DNA of 55,950 nt from an uncultured Pseudomonadota bacterium (GTDB lineage: Bacteria > Pseudomonadota > Gammaproteobacteria > Ga0077536). Numbering within the stretch: the stretch's first letter is position 1; every line of letters starts with the position of its first letter. The stretch is taken from positions 1-55,950 of the forward strand of contig CACJXQ010000010.1 of NCBI GenBank assembly GCA_902597385.1. Reading direction: 5' to 3'. The position numbers and the translations under genes are program-made. Under the pieces are notes generated by a model, which was not told where the DNA came from, did not search any database, and saw nothing but the letters and a program-made list of their open reading frames with translations. Shown one piece after another: positions 34,370 to 43,847 of the stretch.

Positions 34370-35392
34370 ATGAAAATAGCTTACATGCCAGACACGCACT
34401 TCGGTACCTACGATCAAGCGATAGAGCCAAAATCCAGCGAGGTGGCTGACGCTATGCAGCACTGCCTGGATGAAGCCGTGCTCGCTGAGAGGGTCGGTTT
34501 TGATGGAATTTGGGTTCCTGAGCGGCATCAAAGAAAAGAAACCTGGTGGCCCAATACCACTTCTTTATTGGCTGCACTAGCTACTTGCACGGATAAGGTA
34601 CAAATCGCCTGTACCGTGATGCAGCCGACATTTCATCACCCAGTACATTTAGCCGAGACTCTAGCTGCTGTAGACAATCTGTCTCGAGGGCGCTTGGTTT
34701 TTGGCGCAGGCGTTGGCTACCATGAAGATTACTTCAGGTGCTTCGGTGTTCCATTTGAGGAGAGAGGGGCACGTTTTGAGGAAGTGATGGACTGCATAAT
34801 TGGTGCCTGGACCGAGGATGAATTTAATTTTCAAGGTAAATATTTTCAGTTTGAGGGGGTGAAATTAACGCCGAAGCCATTTCAAAGACCTCGGCCGCCG
34901 GTGTGGATCGGAGCGTTTGCACCAAAGGCTATGCGGCGTGCCTTAAAATATGAAGGTTGGTGTAATTGGTTCCCTCCCCACACCGAGGAATTAGCTCCTG
35001 CCGTGAAAAAAATGAGAGAGGAAGCAGAGGAAAACGGTAAAAAAGATTTTCAGATAACTCTCGGTTTTGAGGGGTGGTTAGGGGATGAGCCTGACTTACG
35101 TGAAAAGCACGGACACCGTTGGGTTCGCGAGTGGAGTTTTTACGCCAAAGAAGGTCTATCTCCAGGTGTCGATGGGGACACAATGCTAGACGATATTGAA
35201 AATATGTTTTTATGTCTCGGAAATAAAAATAAGTGGATTGACAGAATGGGAGAAATGAAGGAGACAATAAATCCTGAATGGCTATGCATTAGAACACGTA
35301 ACCCTGTTAATGAGGGTCACTATTATCCTTCACGCACAGAATCGTTAGAGGTTATAGAGCGCTTTGGAGAAATTCTTTCTGAGATAAGGTAG
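34370..35392 (+). CDS. LLM-class flavin-dependent oxidoreductase
   Basis: A 340-residue TIM-barrel luciferase-like protein. It begins MKIAYMPDTHFGTYDQ, then ERVGFDGIWVPERHQ, STSLLAALATCTDKVQIACTV (paraphrased), HPVHLAETLAAVDNLSRGRLVFG and GAGVGYHEDYFRCFG, all typical barrel elements. The ribosome site GGGGG is a few bases before the ATG. It is longer than the gene at 11236 and from a different LLM subgroup. A monooxygenase acting on a hydrophobic or sulfur-containing compound is possible. It follows the kinase/DUF6285 pair in the same direction and is followed by a promoter gap of 235 bp. Confidence 0.86.
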   Translation: MKIAYMPDTHFGTYDQAIEPKSSEVADAMQHCLDEAVLAERVGFDGIWVPERHQRKETWWPNTTSLLAALATCTDKVQIACTVMQPTFHHPVHLAETLAAVDNLSRGRLVFGAGVGYHEDYFRCFGVPFEERGARFEEVMDCIIGAWTEDEFNFQGKYFQFEGVKLTPKPFQRPRPPVWIGAFAPKAMRRALKYEGWCNWFPPHTEELAPAVKKMREEAEENGKKDFQITLGFEGWLGDEPDLREKHGHRWVREWSFYAKEGLSPGVDGDTMLDDIENMFLCLGNKNKWIDRMGEMKETINPEWLCIRTRNPVNEGHYYPSRTESLEVIERFGEILSEIR

Positions 35393-35627
35393 TCATAAAT
35401 CTGGAATAGAGAAAGTGCTGTAAAAAAGAAAGAGAGGGTTTCAAAGAAGAGGATTGAAGATAGACTAATCTAGTCTAGACTGTTTAAACCCTTTCCCTTA
35501 AATTCGGTATTCGTTATTAAAATTTGACTTAGTGAAGAAACTTTAGTCTCATGCTTTCCCCATTACCGCAATTTTTTTCGCAATGACCGGTGTAGGATCT
35601 GGTTTTAAAAAAATCACAGGAGCTTTT

Positions 35628-36764
35628 ATGGCCATACTTTCTTTTATGAATCACACTATTTTCGATCAAGGGGCAAGTTCCAAAATAGGTAAGGTGCTTA
35701 CCCAAATCGGAATATCAAGACCTTTGCTTTGTACGGATAAAGGCCTGGTGGAACTTGGCATGGTGGATGCACTAGCGAGCAATCTCGATTCTAAAGTTGT
35801 TCTTACGGTGTTTGATGGAACTCCAGAGAATCCTACTGAACTAGCTGTAGAAGAAGCTGCTAGTATGTACACAGAAGCAGCTTGCGATGGTGTAGTCGCT
35901 TTTGGTGGAGGCTCTTCCATGGATTTGGCCAAAGCTGTGGCACTAGCCGTTACTCACGAGGAGGATCTTATAAACTATACTGCTGGTCAGAAAGGTGCGG
36001 CGAAAATTGGACAGGTAGCTCCTCTTGTCGCGGTCCCGACGACTTCTGGAACGGGCAGTGAGATATCAACGGGTGCCGTTATCATTATGAAAAATGGCGA
36101 TAAACTCATTCTGGCTAGTAGAGAGTTGATCCCACGCGTAGCGATTTGTGATCCGTCTTTGACCCTAGGATTACCTCCTCTTTTAACGGCTGCTACTGGA
36201 ATGGATGCGATGACTCATTGCATCGAGGCTTTGTTGTCACCTCAAATCAATCCCCCCGCAGAAGCGGTAGGGTGTGATGGAATAGTTCGGGGCATTCGAG
36301 ATGGACACCTGGAACAAGCGGTTTTAGATGGTAGTAATGAGGAAGCGAGATGGCAAATGATGATGGCAGCCACAGAAGGTGCGATGGCATTTAGCAAGGG
36401 GTTAGGCGCTGTTCATTCGATGAGCCACGCTTGTGGAGCTGATCAAAGCCTGCGCCTTCATCACGGCACTCTTAATGCGGTTATTTTGCCCACTATCCTT
36501 GATTTTAATAGAGAACATGTTGGAGATAAGTATCAAAGATTGAATACCGCTTTGGGAATAGCTCAAAACGATGATTCAGCAGATTTCATCCGGAGTTTAA
36601 ATAACAGAATAGGTCTGCCTGCTAATTTGTCAGAGATGGGTGTAAACAGTGATTCTATTCCATCGCTCGCAGATCATGCAGTGAAGGATATATGTACTTA
36701 CACTAATCCTCGCGCTTGTTCCCTAGAAGAATACGAAAAACTTTTTCAAATAGCACTTGGGTAA
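35628..36764 (+). CDS. Iron-containing alcohol dehydrogenase
   Basis: A 378-residue group III-type alcohol dehydrogenase. CAGGAG before the ATG at 35628 supports this start over the ATG at 35583. The NAD-binding loop is GGGSSMDLAKAVALA, the substrate domain has TTSGTGSEISTGAVI, and metal-site positions are DAMTHCIEAL, followed by HSMSHACGA with its His ligands. The product would oxidise an alcohol or reduce an aldehyde with NAD(P). It stands alone, between the LLM gene and the Zur-box region, with 190-235 bp of noncoding DNA upstream. That noncoding region holds a 10-bp palindrome (AGTCTAGACT) of unknown meaning. Confidence 0.9.
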   Translation: MAILSFMNHTIFDQGASSKIGKVLTQIGISRPLLCTDKGLVELGMVDALASNLDSKVVLTVFDGTPENPTELAVEEAASMYTEAACDGVVAFGGGSSMDLAKAVALAVTHEEDLINYTAGQKGAAKIGQVAPLVAVPTTSGTGSEISTGAVIIMKNGDKLILASRELIPRVAICDPSLTLGLPPLLTAATGMDAMTHCIEALLSPQINPPAEAVGCDGIVRGIRDGHLEQAVLDGSNEEARWQMMMAATEGAMAFSKGLGAVHSMSHACGADQSLRLHHGTLNAVILPTILDFNREHVGDKYQRLNTALGIAQNDDSADFIRSLNNRIGLPANLSEMGVNSDSIPSLADHAVKDICTYTNPRACSLEEYEKLFQIALG

Positions 36765-36823
36765 CAAGAGAAAATAAATCCCGCCCCCGAAGTTTTTGGC
36801 TAGGCTTCTCTAATTTTCAATCC

Positions 36824-36857
36824 CTAAATAGTTATGTTATAACATAACTATTTAGGC
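36824..36857. promoter_or_regulatory. Perfect 34-bp palindrome, probable Zur box
   Basis: Arms of 17 bp meet without a spacer: CCTAAATAGTTATGTTA (36824-36840) and its exact reverse complement (36841-36857). The core GTTATGTTATAACATAAC resembles the proteobacterial Zur operator (GAAATGTTATAACATTTC type). It ends 34 bp before the COG0523 GTPase start, where a repressor would block transcription. The downstream genes are both recognised zinc-limitation genes, which supports the assignment. Confidence 0.8.
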
Positions 36858-36891
36858 TTACATTTATGCCTCACGAAGGACGTTTTATATA

Positions 36892-38094
36892 ATGAATCAA
36901 TTACCCGTCACGGTTTTGTCTGGCTTTCTGGGAGCAGGTAAAACTACAGTTCTTAGCCACATCCTAAATAACCGCCAAGGTAAAAAGGTAGCGGTTATTG
37001 TAAACGATATGAGTGAAATCAATATCGATTCCACAATTTTACAAAATGAAGTTTCCTTTAATCGAAGCGAAGAAAAACTCGTAGAGATGAGCAACGGGTG
37101 TATCTGTTGCACATTGCGAGAAGACCTTCTCGAGGAAGTAAGCGCCTTAGCGAAGGACGGTCGTTTCGACTATCTGGTGGTAGAATCCACGGGAATATCT
37201 GAGCCTCTTCCTGTTGCAGAAACTTTTACTTTTGCTGACGAAAATGGGGTTTCTCTATCAGACGTTGCAAATTTAGATACTATGGTAACTGTCGTTGATG
37301 CTGTAAATTTCTTGAAGGATTATGAGGAAGCAAAATCCTTGCAGGAATCAGGTGAGTCTTTGGGGGAAGATGATCTTCGTAACGTGGCAGATTTACTCGT
37401 TGACCAAGTTGAATTTGCAGACGTAATCCTTGTGAGTAAAACAGATCTGGTAGAAAAATCTGAAATCTTAAGGTTAGAAGCAATCCTAAAAACTCTCAAT
37501 ACGCACGCACGAATCATTCCAATAACCAATGGCGAGGTAGATTTGGATGCAACTCTTAACACTGGACTGTTTGATTTTGAGCGTGCCCAACAAGCACCTG
37601 GCTGGTTGAAAGAAATGCGGGGTGAACACGTACCTGAAACAGAAGAATATGGCATCGGTAGTTTTTCCTACAGTGCCAGAAGGCCATTTCATCCTGAAAA
37701 GTTTTATCGTTTTGTTCATGAAGAACTTGAAACATTTGGTAAGCTAATTCGTTCAAAGGGATATTTTTGGTTGGCATCTCGCCCTGAGTTTGCGGGTCAA
37801 TGGAGCCAAGCCGGCGGAATAGCACACTATGGTTTTGGTGGAATGTTCTGGAAGTCTGTTCCCGAAAAAAACTGGCCTACTGACCCAGATTACTTAGAGT
37901 CCATTAAAAGAAACTGGGTTGAACCTTTTGGCGATATGCGGCAGGAGTTGGTATTCATTGGTCAGGGTTTAAATCAGGCGAAAATGACCCGCGCTCTGGA
38001 CAATTGCTTACTGTCGGAAGAGGAATTGCTTAAGGGGAAAGGTTTCTGGAAGAAGCTAGTGGATCCGTTTCCTCCTTGGGAGGAGGGGGCATGA
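36892..38094 (+). CDS. COG0523 G3E-family GTPase (ZigA-like metal chaperone)
   Basis: A 400-residue GTPase with P-loop FLGAGKTT (12-19), the family's metal-binding CxCC at 68-71 (CICC), VESTGISEP, and a SKTD base-specific motif near 180. The C-terminal CobW_C domain is present with [15 protein letters not shown]. ZigA and related proteins are zinc-limitation metallochaperones. The strong palindrome in front and DUF1826 behind (ATGA overlap) make a Zur-controlled zinc response likely. The C-terminal region ends with WGGGA-like small residues. Client proteins are unknown. Confidence 0.92.
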   Translation: MNQLPVTVLSGFLGAGKTTVLSHILNNRQGKKVAVIVNDMSEINIDSTILQNEVSFNRSEEKLVEMSNGCICCTLREDLLEEVSALAKDGRFDYLVVESTGISEPLPVAETFTFADENGVSLSDVANLDTMVTVVDAVNFLKDYEEAKSLQESGESLGEDDLRNVADLLVDQVEFADVILVSKTDLVEKSEILRLEAILKTLNTHARIIPITNGEVDLDATLNTGLFDFERAQQAPGWLKEMRGEHVPETEEYGIGSFSYSARRPFHPEKFYRFVHEELETFGKLIRSKGYFWLASRPEFAGQWSQAGGIAHYGFGGMFWKSVPEKNWPTDPDYLESIKRNWVEPFGDMRQELVFIGQGLNQAKMTRALDNCLLSEEELLKGKGFWKKLVDPFPPWEEGA

Positions 38095-38756
38095 AAACTG
38101 CTACTAGATCAGCGCAAATTGCTTCGTTTGAGGAATCCAATGGTAGGATGCCTTCAGTTTTCGCGACTATTTATAAACCTGAGATAAATATTTCAATTTA
38201 TCAGCGTAACCTTTCTAAGAGATTGATTGAAGAAGCAAGAGAGGTCTTGGAAGCTAAACCATCTCTACAGGAGTCCCAAGTAGTGACTCCAGAAAACTCT
38301 GGGTCTGTCGTGAGTGACCTTTTTGGGAGCGCAGTAACAGCACAGGTTCTTGTTCAAGATATGTCCAGGTTGGTCGACATGTTTTGTGGTTTATTTGATC
38401 TTAAGGAGGCTAGATTAAAATTATCCGCCATAGATCATGCGATGTGCCCGCGTTTTCACGTAGATTGGGTGCCTTGCCGATTACTAACCACCTATGACGG
38501 TGGGGGAACTCAATGGCTTCCTCATGACTCGGTCGACCGCAGAAAACTAGGTCCTGGAAGTGGAGGTCTACCCGATGAGCGCTCCGGATTATTCAGATCT
38601 GTAGAGGATATTCGACAATTAAATCCAGGCGACGTAGCATTATTAAAAGGTGAGAATTGGATAGGTAACGAAGGATCTGGTTTGGTTCACCGATCACCAC
38701 AATTGTTTGATGGCGAGAAACGTTTGTTGTTTTCACTTGATTTCACCAACATTTGA
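38091..38756 (+). CDS. DUF1826 domain protein, partner of the COG0523 GTPase
   Basis: A 221-residue protein from the ATG at 38091, which has GGAGGAGGGGG directly before it and overlaps the GTPase stop by four bases. It contains conserved DUF1826 elements: [19 protein letters not shown] and TQWLPHDS, with a later VHRSP. DUF1826 genes are regularly found in Zur regulons next to COG0523 GTPases. The His/Cys/Asp clusters could bind a metal. No signal peptide. Molecular function is not established. Confidence 0.85.
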   Translation: MKTATRSAQIASFEESNGRMPSVFATIYKPEINISIYQRNLSKRLIEEAREVLEAKPSLQESQVVTPENSGSVVSDLFGSAVTAQVLVQDMSRLVDMFCGLFDLKEARLKLSAIDHAMCPRFHVDWVPCRLLTTYDGGGTQWLPHDSVDRRKLGPGSGGLPDERSGLFRSVEDIRQLNPGDVALLKGENWIGNEGSGLVHRSPQLFDGEKRLLFSLDFTNI

Positions 38757-38778
38757 TTTTTATTAAAAGGACAGATTT

Positions 38779-39540
38779 ATGATAGACATGAAAGGAAAGG
38801 TCGCGGTAGTCACCGGGGCTGCTCGAGGGTTGGGCAGAGCGTATGCTGTCCATTTGGCGAAGCATGGGGCTCAGGTAGTGGCAGGGGATGTGAGAGACTG
38901 TGACGAGACGGTAAGCGAAATCACTCAAGCGGGAGGCGATGCTATAAGTCTAAATTTAGATGTTGGTGATACTTCCTCGTGCGAAGCTATGGCAAGCGCG
39001 GCGGTAGACAAGTATGGACGGATTGATGCCTTAATCAATAATGCGGCTCTCTACGGCGGTTTGGCAAGCGCCAAAGCCAATGAGTTGGAAGAAGAGGAAT
39101 GGCAACGGGTAATGAATGTGAATGTTACCGGTGTATGGCGGTGTGCAAAGGTGGTTATAGGACCCATGAAGGAAGCAGGTGGGGGAAGTATTGTGAATAT
39201 CGCATCCTTAGCTGCTATGCACGGATTAGCAAACGGTGCTCACTATGCTACCAGTAAAGCCGCAGTAGTCGGTCTAAGTAGAACCTTAGCACGCGAACTC
39301 GGCCGATACTGGATCCGGGTAAATTCCGTGGCCCCTTCTGCTGTTATGACTGAAGGTACCAGTGAGTTTATGGGAGACCGCCTAGAGAAGGCGAAAGAAG
39401 CAATAGCCTCCGGTCAAAGTTTACGTCGCAACCTAGAGACGGACGACTTAGTTGGGACAGTACTTTTTCTAGCTAGTGATGCAAGTAAGTTTGTTTCTGG
39501 TCAAACTATTATGGTTGATGGAGGCACGCACTTCTTATAA
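38779..39540 (+). CDS. Short-chain dehydrogenase/reductase
   Basis: A classical SDR of 253 residues. The NAD(P) site TGAARGLGRA, the LINNAALYG strand, catalytic Ser in VNIASLAAM, Tyr-x3-Lys as YATSKAA and a terminal VSGQTIMVDGGTHFL are all present. An Asp (AGDVRD) after the second strand suggests NAD preference. It begins 22 bp after DUF1826 and may read through from the zinc operon. It runs convergently into the DUF779 gene. The substrate cannot be told. Confidence 0.92.
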   Translation: MIDMKGKVAVVTGAARGLGRAYAVHLAKHGAQVVAGDVRDCDETVSEITQAGGDAISLNLDVGDTSSCEAMASAAVDKYGRIDALINNAALYGGLASAKANELEEEEWQRVMNVNVTGVWRCAKVVIGPMKEAGGGSIVNIASLAAMHGLANGAHYATSKAAVVGLSRTLARELGRYWIRVNSVAPSAVMTEGTSEFMGDRLEKAKEAIASGQSLRRNLETDDLVGTVLFLASDASKFVSGQTIMVDGGTHFL

Positions 39541-39561
39541 TAGGAAGTGAATTGGAGAGTT

Positions 39562-39897
39562 TTAAAGCACTTTCGATCTGATTAAAAATCGGTAACCTCG
39601 AGGGCTTTCCAAAGAAAATCCTGCGCCTCTGCCCTTTACAAGGTCTACGGTTAAGTGCGTGTGTTTCCAGTGCTCGTATTGAGAACAGCTCATATAAAAC
39701 TCACAACCTTCTATTTCTCCAAGAAGGATATCACTGCTTCCCACTTTAAATTCTCCTTTGGGATAACACATCGGCGCACTGCCGTCACAGCATCCCCCCG
39801 ATTGGTGAAACATTAGGTCACCGTGATCAGCCTGTAGGCTGCGAATCATATTCTCAGCCTTTTTCGTTACGCTTACTTTCTCTCCAATTTTCGCCAT
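39562..39897 (-). CDS. DUF779 protein linked to aldehyde dehydrogenase
   Basis: A 111-residue DUF779 protein with the diagnostic FHQSGGCCDGSAPMCYP segment (about 30-46) and MSCSQYEHWKHTHL near 70-82, the latter being a Cys/His-rich C-terminal half. It follows the aldehyde dehydrogenase gene with 10 bp between. DUF779 genes are nearly always found there. The conserved Cys/His residues suggest metal or redox chemistry, perhaps maturation or regulation of the dehydrogenase. Its function is not established. Confidence 0.9.
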   Translation of the reverse strand: MAKIGEKVSVTKKAENMIRSLQADHGDLMFHQSGGCCDGSAPMCYPKGEFKVGSSDILLGEIEGCEFYMSCSQYEHWKHTHLTVDLVKGRGAGFSLESPRGYRFLIRSKVL

Positions 39898-39907
39898 TAG
39901 CAGTTTC

Positions 39908-41449
39908 TTAAAAAAAGCCTAACGCTTTAGGACTGTAACTTACCAGTAAGTTTTTTGTTTGCTGATAATGTTCTAGCATCATTTTGTGGTTTTCTCTGCC
40001 TATTCCCGACTGCTTGTAGCCTCCAAAGGCTGCGTGAGCAGGATAATGATGATAGCAATTTGTCCAAACTCTACCTGCTTTAATTCCTCTTCCCATTCTG
40101 TAGCATCGCGTCCCGTCTCTGGACCAAACACCTGCACCTAAACCGTAAAGTGTGTCGTTAGCTAAAGTTAAGGCTTCCTCCTCATTTTTAAATGTAGTAG
40201 CTGCTAAAACGGGTCCAAATATTTCCTCTTGGAAACACCTCATATTGTTTTTCCCTTCCAGTACAGTAGGAGCAATATAGTATCCTCCGCTTAATTCGCC
40301 GGAATGTTTTAATGCTTCGCCCCCTATCAGAGCTTTCGCTCCTTCTTCTTTTCCTATAGAAATGTAGCTCAAGATTTTTTCATATTGGTCATTCGAAGCT
40401 TGTGCTCCAATCATCGTACTCAAATCTAAAGGGCTTCCTGTCTTTATTTTTTTAATCCTCTCTATAGCTCTTTCCATGAAGGAATCGTAGATAGACTCCT
40501 CAATTAAAGCGCGCGATGGGCACGTGCAGACTTCCCCGGAATTCAATGCAAACATTGTCAGTCCTTCAAGAGCCTTGTCGAAAAAATCATCATCTTCATT
40601 CATCACGTCAGCGAAGAAAATGTTAGGAGATTTCCCGCCTAGTTCAAGGGTTACCGGAATAATATTTTCGGAGGCATATTGCATTATGAGTCTGCCGGTC
40701 GTTGTTTCGCCTGTGAAAGCGACTTTTGATATGCCGGAATGCTGAGCTAGAGGCTTCCCGGCCTCTACCCCAAAGCCGTTCACGACATTTAAGACCCCAG
40801 GTGGTAAAAGGTCTGCGATTAGTTCTATTACAAGCATAATGCTTGTGGGTGTCTGCTCGGCTGGTTTGAGGACAATACAATTACCTGTCGCTAAAGCAGG
40901 TGCAATTTTCCATATCGCCATTAGAATGGGGAAATTCCAAGGAATAATTTGACCAACTACCCCCAAAGGCTCATGAAAATGATACGCAACTGTATCATTA
41001 TCAATCTCAGATATGCTTCCCTCTTGGGTTCTGATACAGGCGGCAAAATACCGTATTTGGTCAACTGCTAATGGGATATCGGCGGCCATTGTTTCTCGGA
41101 GCGGTTTTCCGTTGTCTAAGGTTTCTGCTATGGCTATATCTTCTAAATGTGTCTCTAATCTATCTGCTATTTTCAAAAGTAAACCAGCCCTTTCAGCAGG
41201 GGAGGTTTTTCCCCAAGATTTTTCTGCCTTGTGGGCCTCTGATATAGCTCTATCAATATCTAATTTATTTGAACGTGCTACTTCGCCTAATTTCTTTCCC
41301 GTAATGGGAGTGGTGTTTTCGAAATACTGCCCGTCCGCTGGCGGAACCCAGTCGCCCCCAATAAAATTATCGTATCTTTCCCTAAAATTTAGGGTGCCTT
41401 TCAGCTGGTCGATTGCAATATCGGTCGTCAATTTAACTTCTTGATCCAT
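39908..41449 (-). CDS. NAD-dependent aldehyde dehydrogenase (AcoD/ExaC-type)
   Basis: 513 residues, usual for this family. Conserved parts: [33 protein letters not shown] (catalytic Glu), then [11 protein letters not shown] with the nucleophile Cys near residue 306, and [13 protein letters not shown]. The [16 protein letters not shown] and [24 protein letters not shown] stretches resemble acetaldehyde dehydrogenases of the AcoD/ExaC group. Linkage with DUF779 is a characteristic of that group. It would oxidise a short aldehyde such as acetaldehyde. The iron-type alcohol dehydrogenase at 35628 could supply the aldehyde, but it is in a separate unit. Confidence 0.93.
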   Translation of the reverse strand: MDQEVKLTTDIAIDQLKGTLNFRERYDNFIGGDWVPPADGQYFENTTPITGKKLGEVARSNKLDIDRAISEAHKAEKSWGKTSPAERAGLLLKIADRLETHLEDIAIAETLDNGKPLRETMAADIPLAVDQIRYFAACIRTQEGSISEIDNDTVAYHFHEPLGVVGQIIPWNFPILMAIWKIAPALATGNCIVLKPAEQTPTSIMLVIELIADLLPPGVLNVVNGFGVEAGKPLAQHSGISKVAFTGETTTGRLIMQYASENIIPVTLELGGKSPNIFFADVMNEDDDFFDKALEGLTMFALNSGEVCTCPSRALIEESIYDSFMERAIERIKKIKTGSPLDLSTMIGAQASNDQYEKILSYISIGKEEGAKALIGGEALKHSGELSGGYYIAPTVLEGKNNMRCFQEEIFGPVLAATTFKNEEEALTLANDTLYGLGAGVWSRDGTRCYRMGRGIKAGRVWTNCYHHYPAHAAFGGYKQSGIGRENHKMMLEHYQQTKNLLVSYSPKALGFF

Positions 41450-41498
41450 TGTCTTCTCCCCTTTAAAACGTAGAAATTACCTTCTAGGACATTATTTT

Positions 41499-41750
41499 TT
41501 AGTGAACAATATTTTTGCCGCAGCTATCCGCACACGCACCTAGGCAACTACTAACGTAGTTGTCGATAAGCTGTTGGGCGTGGTTAACTGCTCTTATCGA
41601 GGCCCTATTACTCAACTTTTCAATCGAAATTGAGTTCAATAATCTTCGAGCAGTTAGGAGATGATTAGGCTCATCATCGTGTATTGCTAAAGTTAGCATT
41701 CGAACTACAGATGTTATGGTTACTTCAAAATCATTATTTTCACTATTCAA
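41499..41750 (-). CDS. Small hypothetical protein with C-x3-C-x3-C tail
   Basis: A possible 83-residue protein, starting at TTG (or at an internal ATG at 41699), 49 bp upstream of the aldehyde dehydrogenase gene and in the same direction. It is predicted mostly helical (LLTARRLLNSISIEKL; RAVNHAQQLIDNYVSS) and ends CLGACADSCGKNIVH, with three Cys spaced by four residues and a terminal His. I do not recognise a family. Possible roles are metal binding or being a regulator of the downstream pair. The lack of a clear ribosome site leaves it uncertain. Confidence 0.45.
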   Translation of the reverse strand: MNSENNDFEVTITSVVRMLTLAIHDDEPNHLLTARRLLNSISIEKLSNRASIRAVNHAQQLIDNYVSSCLGACADSCGKNIVH

Positions 41751-42075
41751 TTAGTTGTTACTCCGAAGTAGATAAGTCGCCAAAGCTGGGACTAATTAAA
41801 AAATATGCTTAATTTTTAATACTATACTAATAATAAAGACATAAACAAGAATAAGAAGCATTATTATTTATATTAATAGGAAGACCCCAGTTTTTAGAGT
41901 GATACTTCATGGCACCATGAATATTTGGTATTGAGAAGCTATTGAGGGCAGAAGTTCTTGAAAGTGAGTGCTGGGATGCACATGAAGTGATAGGTAAATA
42001 AATACGTCCCATCCGCTAGTATCGTCAAATTGTGGATCTCGTAAAGAAGAATGGGGGTTTCAACCTCAAGAATCT
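41751..42075. other. AT-rich gap of about 325 bp without a supported gene
   Basis: The stretch is AT-rich, with TAATA/ATTAT repeats at about 41800-41880, a short hairpin TTCATGG-CA-CCATGAA (41907-41922) and a very short open frame. It holds the promoter for the 41499 gene, but no gene that I can support. Confidence 0.6.
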
Positions 42076-42828
42076 TTATAGTTCCAAGGGCAGTTTAAAG
42101 TACTTTTCCATGATTCGGTCTCGATGCTCTATTAGGATTGGGTCCAAGGCCTCCTTAATTTCTGAGGGAGTATTCTCGAACATGGGTCTGGCATCTGTTT
42201 TCATTGGGCAAGTTTCTGGTGGTTGTATCAATACAAAATTACTGAAAGCTGCCCAGTAGAAATCTACCGCAGAGACTGAATTGCCTATTAGGTATTCTGA
42301 GCCTTTTTCCTTTTGAGATTCAAGTATTGAGCTCATCTCATCTAACAAATTTATAACTCTTTGATTAGCTGCCGCGGCATCTGTATTTCTATAACCATAT
42401 TTCTTTCCAAATTCGGAGACAACTCCATCATCCGCTGGTCGCATAAAATCTAACCGTCGATTCCACCCGAAACCTAGCTCTCCGCAAATTTCATGACTCA
42501 AACCCATGACTTTAATCCGATCACTTGGTATCTCGGGTACAAGCCTTTTCTTAGAATTGAGTCGCTCTAGCAAGAACAAAATATCATTCCAGCGATTTAC
42601 CGGAGTCTCTTCATTCCATGCTACTACGGGACCACTATTTGTACCGGACCATGCCAATAATTCAGGATTATCAGCCATTGGAATTTGGTGAGACACGACA
42701 AAATCGAGCTCTTTAAATTCGATCATGGCTTTGGCTGCAATTCCCCAGGCACTTGGCATAGCCTTGACTATGACTATCCGCAAACCTGTCATCTTTATTG
42801 CTTCATTAATATCTACGTATCGCGTCAT
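42076..42828 (-). CDS. Glutathione S-transferase family protein
   Basis: A 250-residue protein with a divergent N-terminal thioredoxin-like domain (about 15-95: LRIVIVKAMPSAWGIAAKAMIEF, SGPVVAWNEE with the cis-Pro, then NRWNDILFLLERL) and a helical C-terminal domain containing YLIGNSVSAVDFYWAAF, which matches the GST N-cap motif. The usual N-terminal catalytic Ser/Cys is replaced by MPSAWG, so a Ser might serve. It lies 10 bp behind the sulfurtransferase gene and is probably cotranscribed. The substrate is unknown. Confidence 0.8.
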   Translation of the reverse strand: MTRYVDINEAIKMTGLRIVIVKAMPSAWGIAAKAMIEFKELDFVVSHQIPMADNPELLAWSGTNSGPVVAWNEETPVNRWNDILFLLERLNSKKRLVPEIPSDRIKVMGLSHEICGELGFGWNRRLDFMRPADDGVVSEFGKKYGYRNTDAAAANQRVINLLDEMSSILESQKEKGSEYLIGNSVSAVDFYWAAFSNFVLIQPPETCPMKTDARPMFENTPSEIKEALDPILIEHRDRIMEKYFKLPLEL

Positions 42829-42838
42829 TACTTCTCCA

Positions 42839-43732
42839 TTATTCTTTGCCAGTTTCCAGTGGAAGACTTGGGTCAGCTGCCCACTCTTTTAGGGATCCAT
42901 CATAAACAGAGACTTTGGTGTGCCCAAGTCTTGTTAGCAATAGCGCAGTACTGCATGCGGCAATACCGCCTCCGCAGTAGCATATGACCTCTTTATCAGG
43001 CCCCACTCCAACTTCATTGAAAATTTTTGCTGATATTTTTTGGTCAACATATAATTGGGTATCTAAGTCTACTGTTTGCATAAAAGGCACATTTTTGCTG
43101 CCTGGAATCCTCCCAGCTCGGCCATACCTAATAGGAGGCTTTCCTTGGAATTCATCCGGATCTAGCGCATTGATTAGGCAGGTTTCGCTTTGTCCTTCGA
43201 TAGCTCTCAAGACTCTGTCACGATCCGCTATCAACTCCGGGTCCGCAGTTGCCTTAAACTCGCTCGGAGGATAATTTTTTACTAGGTTATCCACTTTTTT
43301 GTTTTCAGCGATCCATTTTGAATAGCCGCCGTCTAGGACCGCTGTGTTTTTAAATCCGAAAGCTCTAAGCATCCACCAAAATCTTGCGGCCCACATATTA
43401 GTATTGCGATCATAAATTATAATAGCATTATCGTTGCCTATACCTTTTTTTGACATCACCTTGGAAAATGTTTCCGCTGAGGGCATCCCATACATTAACC
43501 GACCGTTTTTGTCATCGGAAACCTCGGTCAAGATATCTATGAAAATACTCCCGGGGATATGCTGTTCCTCCCACATCTCTCTACCACTTACCTTTTTGGT
43601 TTTGTTTTCCTCCGATTCCTCAAAGTAGTTGGGGATTAAGGAAGTCGATTCAACGATTCGGAGGGAATCTGCATCGAGATGTTTCTCAAGCCAGTCGGTA
43701 TCAACTAAACTGTTGTAGGGCGTTAGGTCCAT
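42839..43732 (-). CDS. Tandem-rhodanese sulfurtransferase (SseA/thiosulfate sulfurtransferase type)
   Basis: 297 residues with two rhodanese domains. The first (about 10-145) is inactive and includes the CRMWEEQHIPGSIFID-like segment and ILGWGYSKW-like end as REMWEEQHIPG and DGGYSKW. The second carries the active Cys253 in CYCGGGIAA, preceded by YGRAGRIPGSKNVPF. This is the standard layout of thiosulfate and 3-mercaptopyruvate sulfurtransferases; the CGGGIAA loop does not clearly decide between them. It is first in a two-gene unit with the GST-like gene. An AT-rich inverted repeat lies upstream at 43797-43824. Confidence 0.9.
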   Translation of the reverse strand: MDLTPYNSLVDTDWLEKHLDADSLRIVESTSLIPNYFEESEENKTKKVSGREMWEEQHIPGSIFIDILTEVSDDKNGRLMYGMPSAETFSKVMSKKGIGNDNAIIIYDRNTNMWAARFWWMLRAFGFKNTAVLDGGYSKWIAENKKVDNLVKNYPPSEFKATADPELIADRDRVLRAIEGQSETCLINALDPDEFQGKPPIRYGRAGRIPGSKNVPFMQTVDLDTQLYVDQKISAKIFNEVGVGPDKEVICYCGGGIAACSTALLLTRLGHTKVSVYDGSLKEWAADPSLPLETGKE

Positions 43733-43796
43733 TTCCTCTTCCCTTTATTTTGATAATTATTTCCAATGGTATCACTCCTCTAGAGATCGTTTAAAT

Positions 43797-43824
43797 ATTG
43801 AAATAAAACTTAAAATATTTCAAT
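43797..43824. repeat. AT-rich inverted repeat ATTGAAATA-10-TATTTCAAT
   Basis: Perfect 9-bp arms (43797-43805, 43816-43824) between the NTF2-like gene and the sulfurtransferase gene. It sits 24 nt beyond the NTF2-like stop and 65 bp upstream of the next start. It could be a weak terminator or an operator. Confidence 0.4.
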
Positions 43825-43847
43825 GATACGATAAACCTCTTTAAAAG

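Noticed and set aside
41909-42001. A 31-codon frame with TGA at its fourth codon and the segment ECWDAHEV, which looks like DUF309
   Set aside because: It is too short, has no ribosome site, and the UGA has no partner redox residue. I treat it as coincidence.
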